From Deltaproteobacteria bacterium (GTDB taxonomy: Bacteria; Desulfobacterota; Desulfuromonadia; Geobacterales; Pseudopelobacteraceae): a DNA stretch of 64,000 nt. The DNA lies in assembly GCA_016182975.1 (NCBI GenBank), contig JACPFJ010000005.1:39935-103934 (forward strand), written 5' to 3'. Position 1 is the stretch's first letter, and each line of letters starts with the position of its first letter. Under the pieces are notes generated by a model, which saw only the letters and a list, made by a program, of their open reading frames with translations, ran no database searches and had not been told where the DNA came from. Below, one piece after another: positions 7,109 to 15,893 of this stretch. The position numbers and the translations under genes are program-made.

Positions 7109-9580
7109 GTGCCCGAATGTAACCACTGCCTGTTGTCCTTCCCCGAGAGAGAGGCGGTCTATGATGAAATAGACGGCAACACCCTGGTCTTTTGCTGCAA
7201 TGGCTGCCGGGGTATTTACGGCCTCATCCATGACGAAGGGCTCGAAAGATTTTACGATAAACGGGAGTGGCAGGGGAGTGCGGCCGGCGCTTCACCACTG
7301 GTTACCAGTCCCGATCCAGGCCTGTTCGATGGGCTCGTTAGGGATATCCCGCCCAACAGCCCTGAAGAAGACACCCCCCTCAAAGAGATCGATATCTATA
7401 TCGGCAATATCCGCTGCGCCTCCTGCATCTGGCTCAACGAACGGATATTGCATAAAACCGACGGCGTGGTCTATGCGCGGCTCAACTATGCCACCCATAT
7501 GGCGAGAATCAGGTGGAACCCGCAGCAGGCCGGCATCGACACGATACTGAACAGAATCGCCTCCATAGGATATATTCCCCGGCCTTATACGGAAACCGAG
7601 CGCTACAAGGCGCAACGGGCCGAGGCACGGGACCTTCTGGTTCGTTTCGGCACGGCCGCCTTTTTGTCGTCCAACCTGATGATCTACAGCGTTGCCCTGT
7701 ACGCGGGGTATTTCCAGGGTCTTGACGGAAACATCAAACTCTTTCTTGAGGTCGTTTCACTGTTTCTGACCATACCGGTGATTTTCTACTCCGGCATGCC
7801 TTTTATAAAAAGCACCATCAGGGGATTGCGGTCACTCAGTTTCACCATGGACTCCCTTATCACGGCAGGATCGGGATCGGCGTTTATCTACAGCATTTAC
7901 AGCCTTTTTACAGGCAGCGAAGTCTACTTCGACACAGCGGCGATGATCATTACCCTCATCCTCCTGGGCAGGTATATAGAAACCGTGGCAAAGGCAAAGG
8001 CATCCATGACGATCCGGATGCTTTCCGAACTTATACCCAAGGAGGCCAGGAGGCTGAGAGCGGGCGATCAACCCGGCGACACCCCCGACACCGAGATGAT
8101 CTCCGTGGCGTCGGTAATGAAAGGGGATTCCCTGCTGGTGCGGCCGGGCGAGCGGATACCCCTGGATGGCATCGTGACAAGCGGAGAATCGGAGGTGGAT
8201 GAATCCGTGATTACCGGCGAATCAAAACCTGTAGTCAAGACCGCCGGGCTTGGGGTGATCGGCGGCAGCACGAACCTGTTCGGATCGGTTGTCTTTGAGG
8301 TCAGAAGCACCGACAAAGACACCGTGCTATCGAAGATTATCGAGTCTGTCAGCCAAGCCCAGGCAACTAAACCTCGCATACAGAACACAGCGGACAGGAT
8401 AGTTGCCATTTTTGTGCCCGCGATAATCAGCATCTCCTTTCTGACCGTGCTGTTCCATCTCATCAGAGGGGCCTCGCCCGATATCGCCCTGATGACCGGT
8501 GTATCCGTTCTTGTCATAGCCTGCCCATGCAGTCTCGGTCTTTCAACCCCGCTCGCCGTGATGATCTGCTCGGCAATCGCATCCTCTAAAGGTATCCTGC
8601 TGAAAAACGGTGACGTCATTGAGAATGTCGTCCGGTTGAGCGGCGTGGTTTTCGACAAGACCGGCACCATAACCATCGGGAAACCGGTGCTGAAAAAGAC
8701 CCTGGCGGTGGACCCATCCATGGACGCCGAGGAGCTGTTAAAGATTGCGGCTTCCCTGGAGAGGTTTTCGGAACACAGCGCCGGGCATGCGATCATGGAG
8801 GCGGCCAAGGGGATGGCTGCCTATGAGGTAAGCGGATTCAAGGCCATCCCCGGCAAGGGAGTTGCAGGGGAGCTCAACGGCATCCATACCTTTGTGGGCA
8901 ACAGCGATTTCATGGCGCAAAAGGGGATTGCGGTGAGCGAGGAGCTGAAGAGCTCCATTCTCCCTTTCGAGGCCGAGGGACATACCGCTGTCTATACGGG
9001 ATGGGACGAACGTTTGCGGGGGATCTTCCTGGTAGCGGACAGCGTTCGGGAAGACGCGGCCGGGGCCGTGGGCATGATTCGGGATATGGGGCTGGGGACG
9101 GCGATAATAAGCGGCGATACCGTTACGACAACGCGGGCGATAGCGGCTGCCGTCGGTATCAGCGATGTAACCGGCGGCGCCTTGCCCACGAAAAAGAGGG
9201 AACTGATCGCCGACTTGCAGAAAGGGAACGGCAGGATAATGATGGTGGGCGACGGCATCAACGATGCCCCGGCCCTCACCGAGGCATTTGTCGGCATCGG
9301 CATGGGACGGGGGACGGAGATCGCCATGGAAAGCGCCGATGCCATACTGGTGAGAAACAGCCTGGAAGCGGTACCCTTTTTCATCGGGTTGTGCCGGAAG
9401 AGCCTCAGGATCATCAAGCAGAACATCTTCTGGGCATTTTTCTACAACATGGCCGCAATCCCGCTGGCGATCTCAGGGGTGCTCCACCCGATAGTCGCGG
9501 CCGGGGCCATGTCGGCAAGTTCGCTGTTTGTAGTATTTAATTCATTGAGGATACGGCGATGTGGACAACATACTTCCTGA
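7109..9580 (+). CDS. ccoI: CcoI/FixI-type copper P1B-ATPase
   Basis: An 823-residue heavy-metal P-type ATPase. In order: an N-terminal Cys-rich metal site (CNHC, then CCNGCRGIY), a heavy-metal-associated domain with CASC at residues 103-106, membrane helices, the actuator motif TGES, the CPC transport site at residues 472-474, phosphorylation motif DKTGT with Asp516, and GDGINDAP near 714-721. The Cys-rich leader before the HMA domain is typical of CcoI/FixI, which supplies copper for cbb3 oxidase. GTG 7109 is chosen because AGGAAGG ends five bases upstream; GTG 7103 overlaps that site. The stop overlaps the start of ccoS. Cytoplasmic membrane protein. Confidence 0.93.
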   Translation: MPECNHCLLSFPEREAVYDEIDGNTLVFCCNGCRGIYGLIHDEGLERFYDKREWQGSAAGASPLVTSPDPGLFDGLVRDIPPNSPEEDTPLKEIDIYIGNIRCASCIWLNERILHKTDGVVYARLNYATHMARIRWNPQQAGIDTILNRIASIGYIPRPYTETERYKAQRAEARDLLVRFGTAAFLSSNLMIYSVALYAGYFQGLDGNIKLFLEVVSLFLTIPVIFYSGMPFIKSTIRGLRSLSFTMDSLITAGSGSAFIYSIYSLFTGSEVYFDTAAMIITLILLGRYIETVAKAKASMTIRMLSELIPKEARRLRAGDQPGDTPDTEMISVASVMKGDSLLVRPGERIPLDGIVTSGESEVDESVITGESKPVVKTAGLGVIGGSTNLFGSVVFEVRSTDKDTVLSKIIESVSQAQATKPRIQNTADRIVAIFVPAIISISFLTVLFHLIRGASPDIALMTGVSVLVIACPCSLGLSTPLAVMICSAIASSKGILLKNGDVIENVVRLSGVVFDKTGTITIGKPVLKKTLAVDPSMDAEELLKIAASLERFSEHSAGHAIMEAAKGMAAYEVSGFKAIPGKGVAGELNGIHTFVGNSDFMAQKGIAVSEELKSSILPFEAEGHTAVYTGWDERLRGIFLVADSVREDAAGAVGMIRDMGLGTAIISGDTVTTTRAIAAAVGISDVTGGALPTKKRELIADLQKGNGRIMMVGDGINDAPALTEAFVGIGMGRGTEIAMESADAILVRNSLEAVPFFIGLCRKSLRIIKQNIFWAFFYNMAAIPLAISGVLHPIVAAGAMSASSLFVVFNSLRIRRCGQHTS

Positions 9581-9726
9581 TTTTTCTCTCCTTGGTGCTC
9601 GGGGCGGGGGCATATCTGGTATTTGTCTGGTCTGTCAGGAATGACCAGTATGATGACGTGGAAGGCCCCAAATACCGGATGCTCGACGATGACGGCGAGG
9701 ACGGGAACGTGAAGAAGGAAAAATAG
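9559..9726 (+). CDS. ccoS: CcoS, cbb3 oxidase maturation protein
   Basis: A 55-residue single-span membrane protein: MWTTYFLIFLSLVLGAGAYL forms the helix, followed by VRNDQYDDVEGPKYRML, the family signature. The tail is acidic then Lys-rich. CcoS is needed for cofactor insertion into the CcoN subunit. It overlaps the 3' end of ccoI by 22 bases in another frame, the usual ccoIS arrangement. The assignment rests on the signature and the neighbours. Confidence 0.92.
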   Translation: MWTTYFLIFLSLVLGAGAYLVFVWSVRNDQYDDVEGPKYRMLDDDGEDGNVKKEK

Positions 9727-9862
9727 GGATCCGCGCCCTTGCCGGACAGGCGCCCCATCCATTTCCGGACGCACCATGATCTTTCATCCGGAGAGCCAAG
9801 CGCGACGCAGAGGCCGCCTCACTTGCGGTAAAACAGGTCACATCTGCCAGCCGGGCCATATC
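9727..9862. other. Non-coding gap before repeat copy A
   Basis: Between ccoS and the dispersed repeat there are 136 bases with no supported gene. I see no T-run terminator, no clear promoter and no structured motif. It only separates the maturation genes from the ccoN operon. Confidence 0.5.
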
Positions 9863-10024
9863 AAAAACGGCATTTGAAACGCAAGGACGCAAAGAACGCC
9901 AGGAAAAACACTAAGATAATTCAGAAATCATGTTCACCTGCGGGGTGACAACCAGATGTATTTTAACCGATTGGTTTCTTTGCGAACTTTGCGTCTTTGC
10001 GTTAATTAACTGCTTTTTCAAGGA
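9863..10024 (+). repeat. Dispersed inverted-repeat element, copy A
   Basis: About 160 bases, bounded by ACGGCATTTGAAACGCAAGG-type sequence on the left and CTTTGCGTCTTTGCGTTAA then CTGCTTTTTCAAGGAT on the right. The ends are imperfect inverted repeats rich in AACGCAAAGACGCAAAG. The middle contains TTCACCTGCGGGGTGACAACCAGAT. Closely similar copies lie at 28154-28316 (reverse) and 48145-48301, and a diverged one at 51226-51366. No coding capacity; it behaves as a non-autonomous, MITE-like or RNA-hairpin family. Confidence 0.85.
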
Positions 10025-10119
10025 TAATTGCGTTGTTGCCTACCGGTGATAAGATAACTGGATACAATTACGTTCGGCACGCAGCTGGTACACGTCCCAT
10101 TCCATTTCAGGAGGTCGGT

Positions 10120-11523
10120 ATGAATCAACGGGAAGGCTATACGGATGACGTCGTCAAAGGCTTCATCACATGGAGCATAATTTGGGGGGTAGTGGCCGTG
10201 CTGCTGGGGGTGGTGATCTCGCTCCAGCTCGCCTTCCCTCAGCTCAACCTGCCACCGTACCTGACATATGGACGGCTGCGCCCGATACATACCAATGCCG
10301 GCATCTTCGGCTGGGGGATCGGCAGCTTCATGGCCTTTTTCATCTTCATCACCCAGCGCCTGACCAAGACCAGGCTCTGGAGCCCGGGGCTGGCCAGGTT
10401 TCAGTTGTACCTGTTCAACGTGGTCATCGCCCTGGCAGCGCTCACCCTCATGCTAGGCTTCAATCGTTCCAAGGAGTACGCCGAGCTGGAATGGCCGGTG
10501 GCGCTGCTGGTGGTCGTCCTCTGGGTTATCTTCAGCATCAACATCATCATGACCATCATCAAACGCAAGGAAGAGCAGATGTACATCTCCCTCTGGTACA
10601 TCATGGCTACCCTGGTGGGGGTGGCGGTCCTTTATCTCGTCAACAACGCCGCCATCCCCATTTCCCTGACCAAATCCTATTCGGCCTATGCCGGGGCCAA
10701 CGATGCCAATGTCCAGTGGTGGTACGGCCACAATGCGGTGGCCATGGTACTGACCACGCCTCCCCTGGCGCTGTTCTACTACTTTCTGCCGAAATCAACG
10801 GGTGTGCCGATATACAGCCACCGCATGGGGATAATCGCCTTCTGGAGCCTGGTGTTCATGTACCTCTGGACCGGCGCCCATCATCTGCTCTGGACTCCGG
10901 TACCCGACTGGGTCCAGACCCTGGCCATGGCCTTTTCGGTGATGCTGATAGCCCCTTCCTGGGCGGCGGTGTTCAACGGCTACTTCTCCATGAACGGCCA
11001 ATGGCACCAGATGCGGGAAAATTACCTGGTCAAGTTCCTCATCTTCGGCGTCACCTTTTACGGCCTCCAGACCCTCCAGGGTCCCTCCCAGGCGGTCAGG
11101 ACCTTCTCAGCGTTTATCCACTACACCGATTGGATCCCAGGCCATGTCCACATGGGAACCCTCGGCTGGGTGTCGCTTATCCTGTTTGCCTCCATTTACT
11201 ACACCGTACCGAAGATCTACGGCCGCGAGATCTACAGCGTCGGCCTGGTAAACCTCCATTTCTGGCTGGCGGTTGCCGGACAGTTGATCTTCTCCATTAC
11301 CATGTGGGTTGCCGGAATCCAGCAGGCGGCCATGCTCCATGCGACCAACCCGGACGGGAGCCTCCACTACAGCTTCATGGAAACCCTGGTGGAGATGTAT
11401 CCCTACTGGCACGGCAGGGCGCTGGGGGGCATCATCTACTTCGCCAGCCTGCTGATCTTCGTCTACAACATCGTAAAAACCGTGACTGCCGGCAAACCCG
11501 CCGCCGTTACGCAAAAAGCCTAG
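10120..11523 (+). CDS. ccoN: cbb3-type cytochrome c oxidase subunit I
   Basis: Catalytic heme-copper subunit of cbb3 oxidase (467 residues, about 12 helices). Recognisable metal-site segments are RPIHTNAGIFGWGIG, WYGHNAVAM, GAHHLLWTPVP and DWIPGHVHMGTLGW, which supply the heme b, heme b3 and CuB histidines. ATG 10120 is chosen because CAGGAGG lies just upstream (10107-10113) and the sequence from MNQREGY is family-like; an upstream in-frame extension has no support. ccoO follows after 13 bases. With ccoI/ccoS upstream and ccoG/ccoH downstream this is a complete cbb3 locus for high-affinity oxygen respiration. Confidence 0.96.
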   Translation: MNQREGYTDDVVKGFITWSIIWGVVAVLLGVVISLQLAFPQLNLPPYLTYGRLRPIHTNAGIFGWGIGSFMAFFIFITQRLTKTRLWSPGLARFQLYLFNVVIALAALTLMLGFNRSKEYAELEWPVALLVVVLWVIFSINIIMTIIKRKEEQMYISLWYIMATLVGVAVLYLVNNAAIPISLTKSYSAYAGANDANVQWWYGHNAVAMVLTTPPLALFYYFLPKSTGVPIYSHRMGIIAFWSLVFMYLWTGAHHLLWTPVPDWVQTLAMAFSVMLIAPSWAAVFNGYFSMNGQWHQMRENYLVKFLIFGVTFYGLQTLQGPSQAVRTFSAFIHYTDWIPGHVHMGTLGWVSLILFASIYYTVPKIYGREIYSVGLVNLHFWLAVAGQLIFSITMWVAGIQQAAMLHATNPDGSLHYSFMETLVEMYPYWHGRALGGIIYFASLLIFVYNIVKTVTAGKPAAVTQKA

Positions 11524-11536
11524 GAAAGGAGATGTC

Positions 11537-12397
11537 ATGCTAGAAAAGAAACCAATCATTTTCCTGCTCATTGCCACCGGTGTCATTCTGATCGGCACCG
11601 TGGTTACGATGATAGCTCCCTTCAAATGGATCAACGACCCGAAGTTGAAGATTGCCGAGGTCAAACCCTATACCCCGTTGCAACTGGAGGGGAGAGACCT
11701 CTACATCCGTGAAGGGTGCAACAACTGCCATACCCAGACCGTCAGGCCGCTTCTGGCCGACGTGGAGCGCTACGGGGACTATTCCAAGGCTGGTGAATTC
11801 GTCTACGATCAGCCGCACCTGTGGGGGTCGCGCCGTACCGGCCCCGACCTGGCCCGCATCGGCGGCAAATACCCGGACGCCTGGCACTACAAGCATATGG
11901 CGGATCCCCAATCCATGGTGCCACGCTCCAACATGCCCAAGTACGCCTTCATGCAGCGTCCGCTGGATGCAAGCCTGGCGGAACGGAAGATGAAAGCGCT
12001 CGGCTTTCCCTATAGCCAGGCCGAGCTCGATGCCCTCAAGGGGAAGAGCGAGATGGATGCCATGGTGGCCTATCTGCAGAAGCTCGGCAACGACATCCCC
12101 TGGCGCAAGGCGGCCCGGACCACGGTGGCTGGTGATATTAAGAACCCCTTCAGAGACGACAGGTCCGTCCTGGCGGAAGGGAAAAGCATCTACGACAAGG
12201 AGTGCGCACAGTGCCACGGCAACGATCTCAAGGGGGGAGTTGGTCCGTCACTGGCTGACCTGAAGCAATCCGAGGCCGACATGTTCAAAATAGTATTCAG
12301 CGGCAGCCCCGCCGGGGGAATGCCCGCATTCGGCGATATTCTCGGCAAGGAGCGGGTATGGAAGGTCGTCACGTACCTGAAATCCAGGGGGCATTGA
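11537..12397 (+). CDS. ccoO: CcoO with an additional C-terminal cytochrome c domain
   Basis: The N-terminal part is CcoO, the membrane-anchored monoheme subunit of cbb3 oxidase: helix at residues 8-28, then EGCNNCHTQTVRPL with heme site C61-H65 and the YGDYSKAGEFVYDQPHLWGSRRTGPDLAR motif. From about residue 195 a second class I cytochrome c domain follows, with CAQCH at 223-227 and a Met-containing end (GGMPAFGD). At 286 residues it is longer than a plain CcoO. The second domain resembles one heme domain of CcoP, so part of CcoP seems fused here; the separate CcoP downstream has only one heme. Total c-heme count is thus preserved. Confidence 0.93.
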   Translation: MLEKKPIIFLLIATGVILIGTVVTMIAPFKWINDPKLKIAEVKPYTPLQLEGRDLYIREGCNNCHTQTVRPLLADVERYGDYSKAGEFVYDQPHLWGSRRTGPDLARIGGKYPDAWHYKHMADPQSMVPRSNMPKYAFMQRPLDASLAERKMKALGFPYSQAELDALKGKSEMDAMVAYLQKLGNDIPWRKAARTTVAGDIKNPFRDDRSVLAEGKSIYDKECAQCHGNDLKGGVGPSLADLKQSEADMFKIVFSGSPAGGMPAFGDILGKERVWKVVTYLKSRGH

Positions 12398-12398
12398 T

Positions 12399-12539
12399 AT
12401 GGATCTGGCAAGCGGCTATTATCTGGGAGTGACGTTCCTGTTGTTTGCGGTGTTTGCCGCCATCGTGGCGAGGACCTACAGCAGGAAACAGCGGGAAAGA
12501 GGAGAGGCGCCGAAGTACCGCATGATGGATGACGATTGA
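12399..12539 (+). CDS. ccoQ: CcoQ-like small subunit of cbb3 oxidase
   Basis: A 46-residue protein: one membrane helix (YYLGVTFLLFAVFAAIVA) followed by RTYSRKQRERGEAPKYRMMDDD. The position between ccoO and ccoP and the helix-plus-charged-tail layout match CcoQ, which stabilises the oxidase. The EAPKYRMMDDD tail also resembles the CcoS tail (EGPKYRMLDDD), so the two small proteins may be related. It starts one base after the ccoO stop. Confidence 0.8.
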   Translation: MDLASGYYLGVTFLLFAVFAAIVARTYSRKQRERGEAPKYRMMDDD

Positions 12540-12586
12540 AGCGGTCTGTTCCGCTACGCTCAACTCACACACAGGAGGCTTTATCC

Positions 12587-13078
12587 ATGTCTGATGAACA
12601 TAATGATTATGACGGGATCAGTTACCGGGCAGAAACGAAGTCACCGGCGGTGTTCAGGGCACTGCTCTGCATTCTGGTGGCATGGGGCGTCTGTTTCATA
12701 GGCTATTACCTTTTCAGCGGTTGGAGCTCCGAAGCGGAATTTGCTCAAAAGAGACAGGCCAAACAGCAGCAGCAGTCGCTTCAGCCCGCCATGGGGGGGA
12801 CTCCGTCGGCGGTTCCCCTGAAAGAGGGCAAGAGGGACGAGTATATAGCCATGGGCAAAAAGGAGTTTGGCGAGCGCTGTGCGGCCTGCCACGGCGCCGA
12901 TGGCAAGGGAGCCATCGGCACGGACCTCACACGTCCCGATTATAAATACGGCAGGAGTGAACAGGCAATTGCCCAGAGCATAACCGAGGGACGCCCAGGC
13001 GGCATGCCCTCTTTCAAGAACGACCTTTCCCATGAGAAGATTGAAGGATTGGTAGCATTCATACTATCCCTGAAATAG
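12587..13078 (+). CDS. ccoP: CcoP-like monoheme cytochrome c subunit
   Basis: A 163-residue protein with a short cytoplasmic start (MSDEHNDYDGISYR), one membrane helix (about residues 25-45), a Gln-rich linker and one cytochrome c domain with CAACH at 98-102 and the distal-Met region GGMPSFKN. Normal CcoP has two heme domains and about 300 residues; this one has a single heme. The missing domain is probably the one fused to CcoO upstream. ATG 12587 follows AGGAGG at 12573-12578. It passes electrons from periplasmic cytochromes to the CcoN/CcoO core. Confidence 0.88.
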   Translation: MSDEHNDYDGISYRAETKSPAVFRALLCILVAWGVCFIGYYLFSGWSSEAEFAQKRQAKQQQQSLQPAMGGTPSAVPLKEGKRDEYIAMGKKEFGERCAACHGADGKGAIGTDLTRPDYKYGRSEQAIAQSITEGRPGGMPSFKNDLSHEKIEGLVAFILSLK

Positions 13079-13128
13079 ACTCCATTCAGCCGTGCTCACA
13101 CCGCAGTCGCTGATTATTCGGTTACACT

Positions 13129-14343
13129 ATGCCGCTCTCCCGGATCGCACCGAAACGAAAACTGGTTCAATGGCTCTTCACCCTTCTTATACTCGGGTTA
13201 CCATTTGTACGGATGGGTGGAGAGTCTCTGCTCCGCCTTGATGCGGCGTCCCGCACGCTGTTCTTTTTCGGTACGGGCATCCGCATCGAGGAGTTTTATC
13301 TCTTTCTGATCGCCGTCCTGATCCTTGTTTTTGTTTTCCTGTTCTTCACCATGGTCTTCGGCAGGGTCTGGTGCGGATGGTTCTGCCCGCAGACCACGGT
13401 CTCCGACCTGGTCGAATTCCTGGACCGGAAGATTGCCTCCCTCCTCCCCGGAAACCTGTTGCCCGGAATACTCAGGCAGGTTTGCTATCTGCTGCTCTCC
13501 TTTCTCATCTCCGCAAACCTGATCTGGTATTTCATTCCACCATCCGAGCTCCTGCGGCGCCTGCTGAGCGGCGAAATCGGCATGGTGGCCGGCACCACCC
13601 TTGTCACGCTCTTTTTTCTGCTCTATTTCGACATCGTTCAGATCCGGCGCACGTTCTGCAAGACAGTCTGCCCCTACGGCCGTATCCAGCTTCTGACCAT
13701 GGACCGCAACACCCTGACCCTGGAATTCGACCCCGGCCTGAAGGTGATGTGCACCGGTTGCGCCTCATGCAAGAGGGTCTGCCCCATGGGAATAGATATC
13801 AGGGAGGGGCTCCAGATAGAATGCGTCAATTGCGGCAAATGTCTCGACGCCTGCCGGGACGTCATGGCAAAGCGTGGCAGGGAGGGGCTGATCCACTATA
13901 CCTTCGGCCAAACCGCGGAGGGCGGAGGACGCCCCCTGAACGGCAGATCCATGCTGCTGGCCGGGATCACCATCGCTCTCTGCGCACTCATGGCCGCCGG
14001 TATTGCGACTCGCGCCCAGGCAACCATCAAGATTCAGCGCGGCGGCAACGGCGAGGTCAGGCTGCTTCCGGGAGGAGGGGTTATAAACTTCTTTACCGCC
14101 TATATCGAAAACCGGTCGGCGCGGGCGGCATCCTTCGCGATTTCCCTCCCCTCCCCGCCAGGTATCAAGGTGGATCTGCTTGGGCCGGTCACGGGCATCC
14201 GCGTGCAGCCCAATGCCAACCGGCGGATCGATTTCATTGTTCGGGTGACGCCGGTACCCCCCTCATCCCGTAGTCTGGATCTCCACCTGATGCGCGCAGG
14301 CAGGTCGCTTTCGGTCACGCCAGTGACACTCTTGGTAAAATAG
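13129..14343 (+). CDS. ccoG: CcoG, Fe-S cupric reductase for cbb3 assembly
   Basis: A 404-residue membrane protein. It has four N-terminal helices with VWCGWFCPQTT near residue 82 and FCKTVCPYGR near 180, then two 4Fe-4S clusters: CTGCASCKRVCP starting at Cys208 and CVNCGKCLDAC starting at Cys232. A further helix and a C-terminal immunoglobulin-like domain follow. CcoG (RdxA/FixG) reduces Cu(II) so copper can be inserted into cbb3 oxidase. It lies 50 bases after ccoP and directly before ccoH. All family cysteines look present. Confidence 0.94.
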   Translation: MPLSRIAPKRKLVQWLFTLLILGLPFVRMGGESLLRLDAASRTLFFFGTGIRIEEFYLFLIAVLILVFVFLFFTMVFGRVWCGWFCPQTTVSDLVEFLDRKIASLLPGNLLPGILRQVCYLLLSFLISANLIWYFIPPSELLRRLLSGEIGMVAGTTLVTLFFLLYFDIVQIRRTFCKTVCPYGRIQLLTMDRNTLTLEFDPGLKVMCTGCASCKRVCPMGIDIREGLQIECVNCGKCLDACRDVMAKRGREGLIHYTFGQTAEGGGRPLNGRSMLLAGITIALCALMAAGIATRAQATIKIQRGGNGEVRLLPGGGVINFFTAYIENRSARAASFAISLPSPPGIKVDLLGPVTGIRVQPNANRRIDFIVRVTPVPPSSRSLDLHLMRAGRSLSVTPVTLLVK

Positions 14344-14352
14344 GGGATGCCG

Positions 14353-14814
14353 ATGAATAATAGACAAAGAGATACGGGCCGCTTCTGGAAACGTGCCATT
14401 GCGGGGCTGTTCGTCCTGTTCTGCGCGGCAATGGTCATGAGTTTCGGTATTGCCGCACGAAAGGTCAGCAGGGTGGTGGATAAGGATTACTACAGCCACG
14501 GCCTCCATTACGGGGAGAGCCGAAACCGTGCCGATGAGGCCGCTGCCGGATGGAGCATGACCGCCACACTGGCCGGGGGGCGGCTTCAGCTCCGCGTACG
14601 CGATGCCTCCGGCGCACCGCTCGGCGGCGGCATGGTGCTCTTCGACATGGAGCCCAACGGTTCCGGCAAAAAGGCCACCCTTATCCTGGTCGAGACCGCC
14701 CCCGGAACCTACCTGGCGCCGCAACCGGCGGGCGCCTGGAGCGAACTGCGCGGAACCATGCGTGTCACCCGCGGCGCTGCCGCCATACATGAAAAAATGG
14801 TGTTTTTCAATTGA
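14353..14814 (+). CDS. ccoH: CcoH/FixH-type cbb3 assembly protein
   Basis: A 153-residue protein with one N-terminal helix (AIAGLFVLFCAAMVMSFGIA), then ARKVSRVVDKDYYSHGLHYGE, the family signature (VxKDYYxxGLxY), and a periplasmic FixH/YtkA-type beta domain. CcoH binds CcoI and the oxidase subunits during assembly. ATG 14353 is preferred over ATG 14347 because AGGGG at 14342-14346 sits six bases upstream. Last gene of the cbb3 block. Confidence 0.9.
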   Translation: MNNRQRDTGRFWKRAIAGLFVLFCAAMVMSFGIAARKVSRVVDKDYYSHGLHYGESRNRADEAAAGWSMTATLAGGRLQLRVRDASGAPLGGGMVLFDMEPNGSGKKATLILVETAPGTYLAPQPAGAWSELRGTMRVTRGAAAIHEKMVFFN

Positions 14815-14906
14815 TACAATTAGCGATCCTCGTTGTAACGGCTGGGATTTTATCGTATAAACCGCAAAAAAACAACATATCGGAAAACTGAATTACCCCC
14901 CCTCAC

Positions 14907-14935
14907 TTGACACGTGCCCACATCCGATGTATATA
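14907..14935 (+). promoter_or_regulatory. Strong sigma-70 promoter
   Basis: TTGACA at 14907-14912, a 17-base spacer and TATATA at 14930-14935 make a near-consensus promoter. Transcription would begin near 14941, at the start of the structured leader (copy 2) and about 160 bases before the transglycosylase gene. Confidence 0.75.
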
Positions 14936-14936
14936 G

Positions 14937-15002
14937 TTTGCCAGTATGCGCGAGCCCATCCAGAGTCCCGGACCACCGGGACTTTGGCGTTTCAGTGGCA
15001 AA
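14937..15002 (+). ncRNA. Candidate structured 5' leader, copy 2
   Basis: Starts at the predicted transcript start. Outer stem TTTGCCA (14937-14943) with TGGCAAA (14996-15002) is perfect. Inner hairpin CAGAGTCCCGG (14961-14971), loop ACCA, CCGGGACTTTG (14976-14986) has one G-U pair. GCGTTTCAG follows, as in copy 1 (5753-5843). Stem bases differ between the copies (AATCCC versus AGTCCC) while pairing is kept. AAAGGAG at 15012-15018 lies just downstream but has no start codon at a normal distance. No known riboswitch class fits in my reading. Confidence 0.45.
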
Positions 15003-15100
15003 TAAATCACGAAAGGAGTTTCCGGCCGGATTTCAACTGCATCTTCCCCTGGCGTTCACGCCGCTCCGGCAAAGCCGACACAACCGAACCCAATCCTATT

Positions 15101-15748
15101 ATGAGAAAACTACTCATCAGTGCATCGTCGCTGCTGCTTCTGGCAGCCTGCGAAAACGCAGCGCTCAAGAAGGCCGAGCAGCCAGTCATGGCCACCGTAT
15201 CGTCGGAATCGCCGCTCGACCGGGAGATCAAGGGTCTTCTGGAAAAAGGGGTCTCCATGAGCGAGCGCAAACAGCAGGTGTCAGCCATCGAGGCCTCTTT
15301 CCTGCGCCGCACCACCCCCGAACGCGCCCGTCAACTGGCGGCGCTCTGTTTTACCAAAACACTCGGGACTCCCTTCATGCCCTTCGACCTGGCGGAGATC
15401 GCCCTGGCGGAAACCGGCGGAAACCGCCTCTCGGCGGGCGCGGTTTCCTCCAAGGGCGCACTGGGCGTCTGGCAGTTGATGCCCCACCGCGCAAAAAGCC
15501 ACGGCTATTCCCCTCAGGATATGGAGAACGACGAAAAATGCGCCGAGGCGGCCGTGCGCGAATTGTACACCAAGCTCGAAATGGCCCAGGGCAATCTGAA
15601 CCGGGCCAAAAAGCTCTACTGCGGGCAGGGTCCACAGGCCGAAATGTACCTGCGCAAGATCCACAAGCTTCGCCGGGAGATGCTGGCAGAACTAAAACGC
15701 CAGACCGAACTCCTGGCAATGGGCGAAGACGGGACACGGACCCGCTGA
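15101..15748 (+). CDS. Lipoprotein lytic transglycosylase (SLT domain)
   Basis: A 215-residue predicted lipoprotein: signal peptide MRKLLISASSLLLLAAC with the lipobox LAAC (Cys17). A helical region is followed by a compact SLT fold in residues ~85-175. EIALAETGGNRLSAGAVSSKGALGVWQLMP contains the family pattern; the first Glu of ETGG is the likely catalytic acid. It would cleave peptidoglycan glycan strands in the periplasm. I chose the ATG that gives the lipoprotein signal; the ribosome site is weak. It has its own promoter and leader and is followed by a clear terminator, so it is monocistronic. Confidence 0.8.
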   Translation: MRKLLISASSLLLLAACENAALKKAEQPVMATVSSESPLDREIKGLLEKGVSMSERKQQVSAIEASFLRRTTPERARQLAALCFTKTLGTPFMPFDLAEIALAETGGNRLSAGAVSSKGALGVWQLMPHRAKSHGYSPQDMENDEKCAEAAVRELYTKLEMAQGNLNRAKKLYCGQGPQAEMYLRKIHKLRREMLAELKRQTELLAMGEDGTRTR

Positions 15749-15820
15749 TGCGCCGCCGCTTTCGCGACCTGTCTGCTGGCGCCCCCGACCGGCCTGAAAG
15801 GTCTTTTCTTCTTGATAACA

Positions 15821-15855
15821 AAGCCGCCGCTCTGCTATAGTTTGGCGGCTTTTTT
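15821..15855 (+). terminator. Intrinsic terminator after the transglycosylase
   Basis: AAGCCGCC at 15821-15828 pairs with GGCGGCTT at 15844-15851, followed by a T-run. It ends the transglycosylase transcript just before the chemoreceptor gene. Confidence 0.85.
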
Positions 15856-15893
15856 CATGTTAATCAATTCTCGCCTCACAAGGAGTCCGATCC

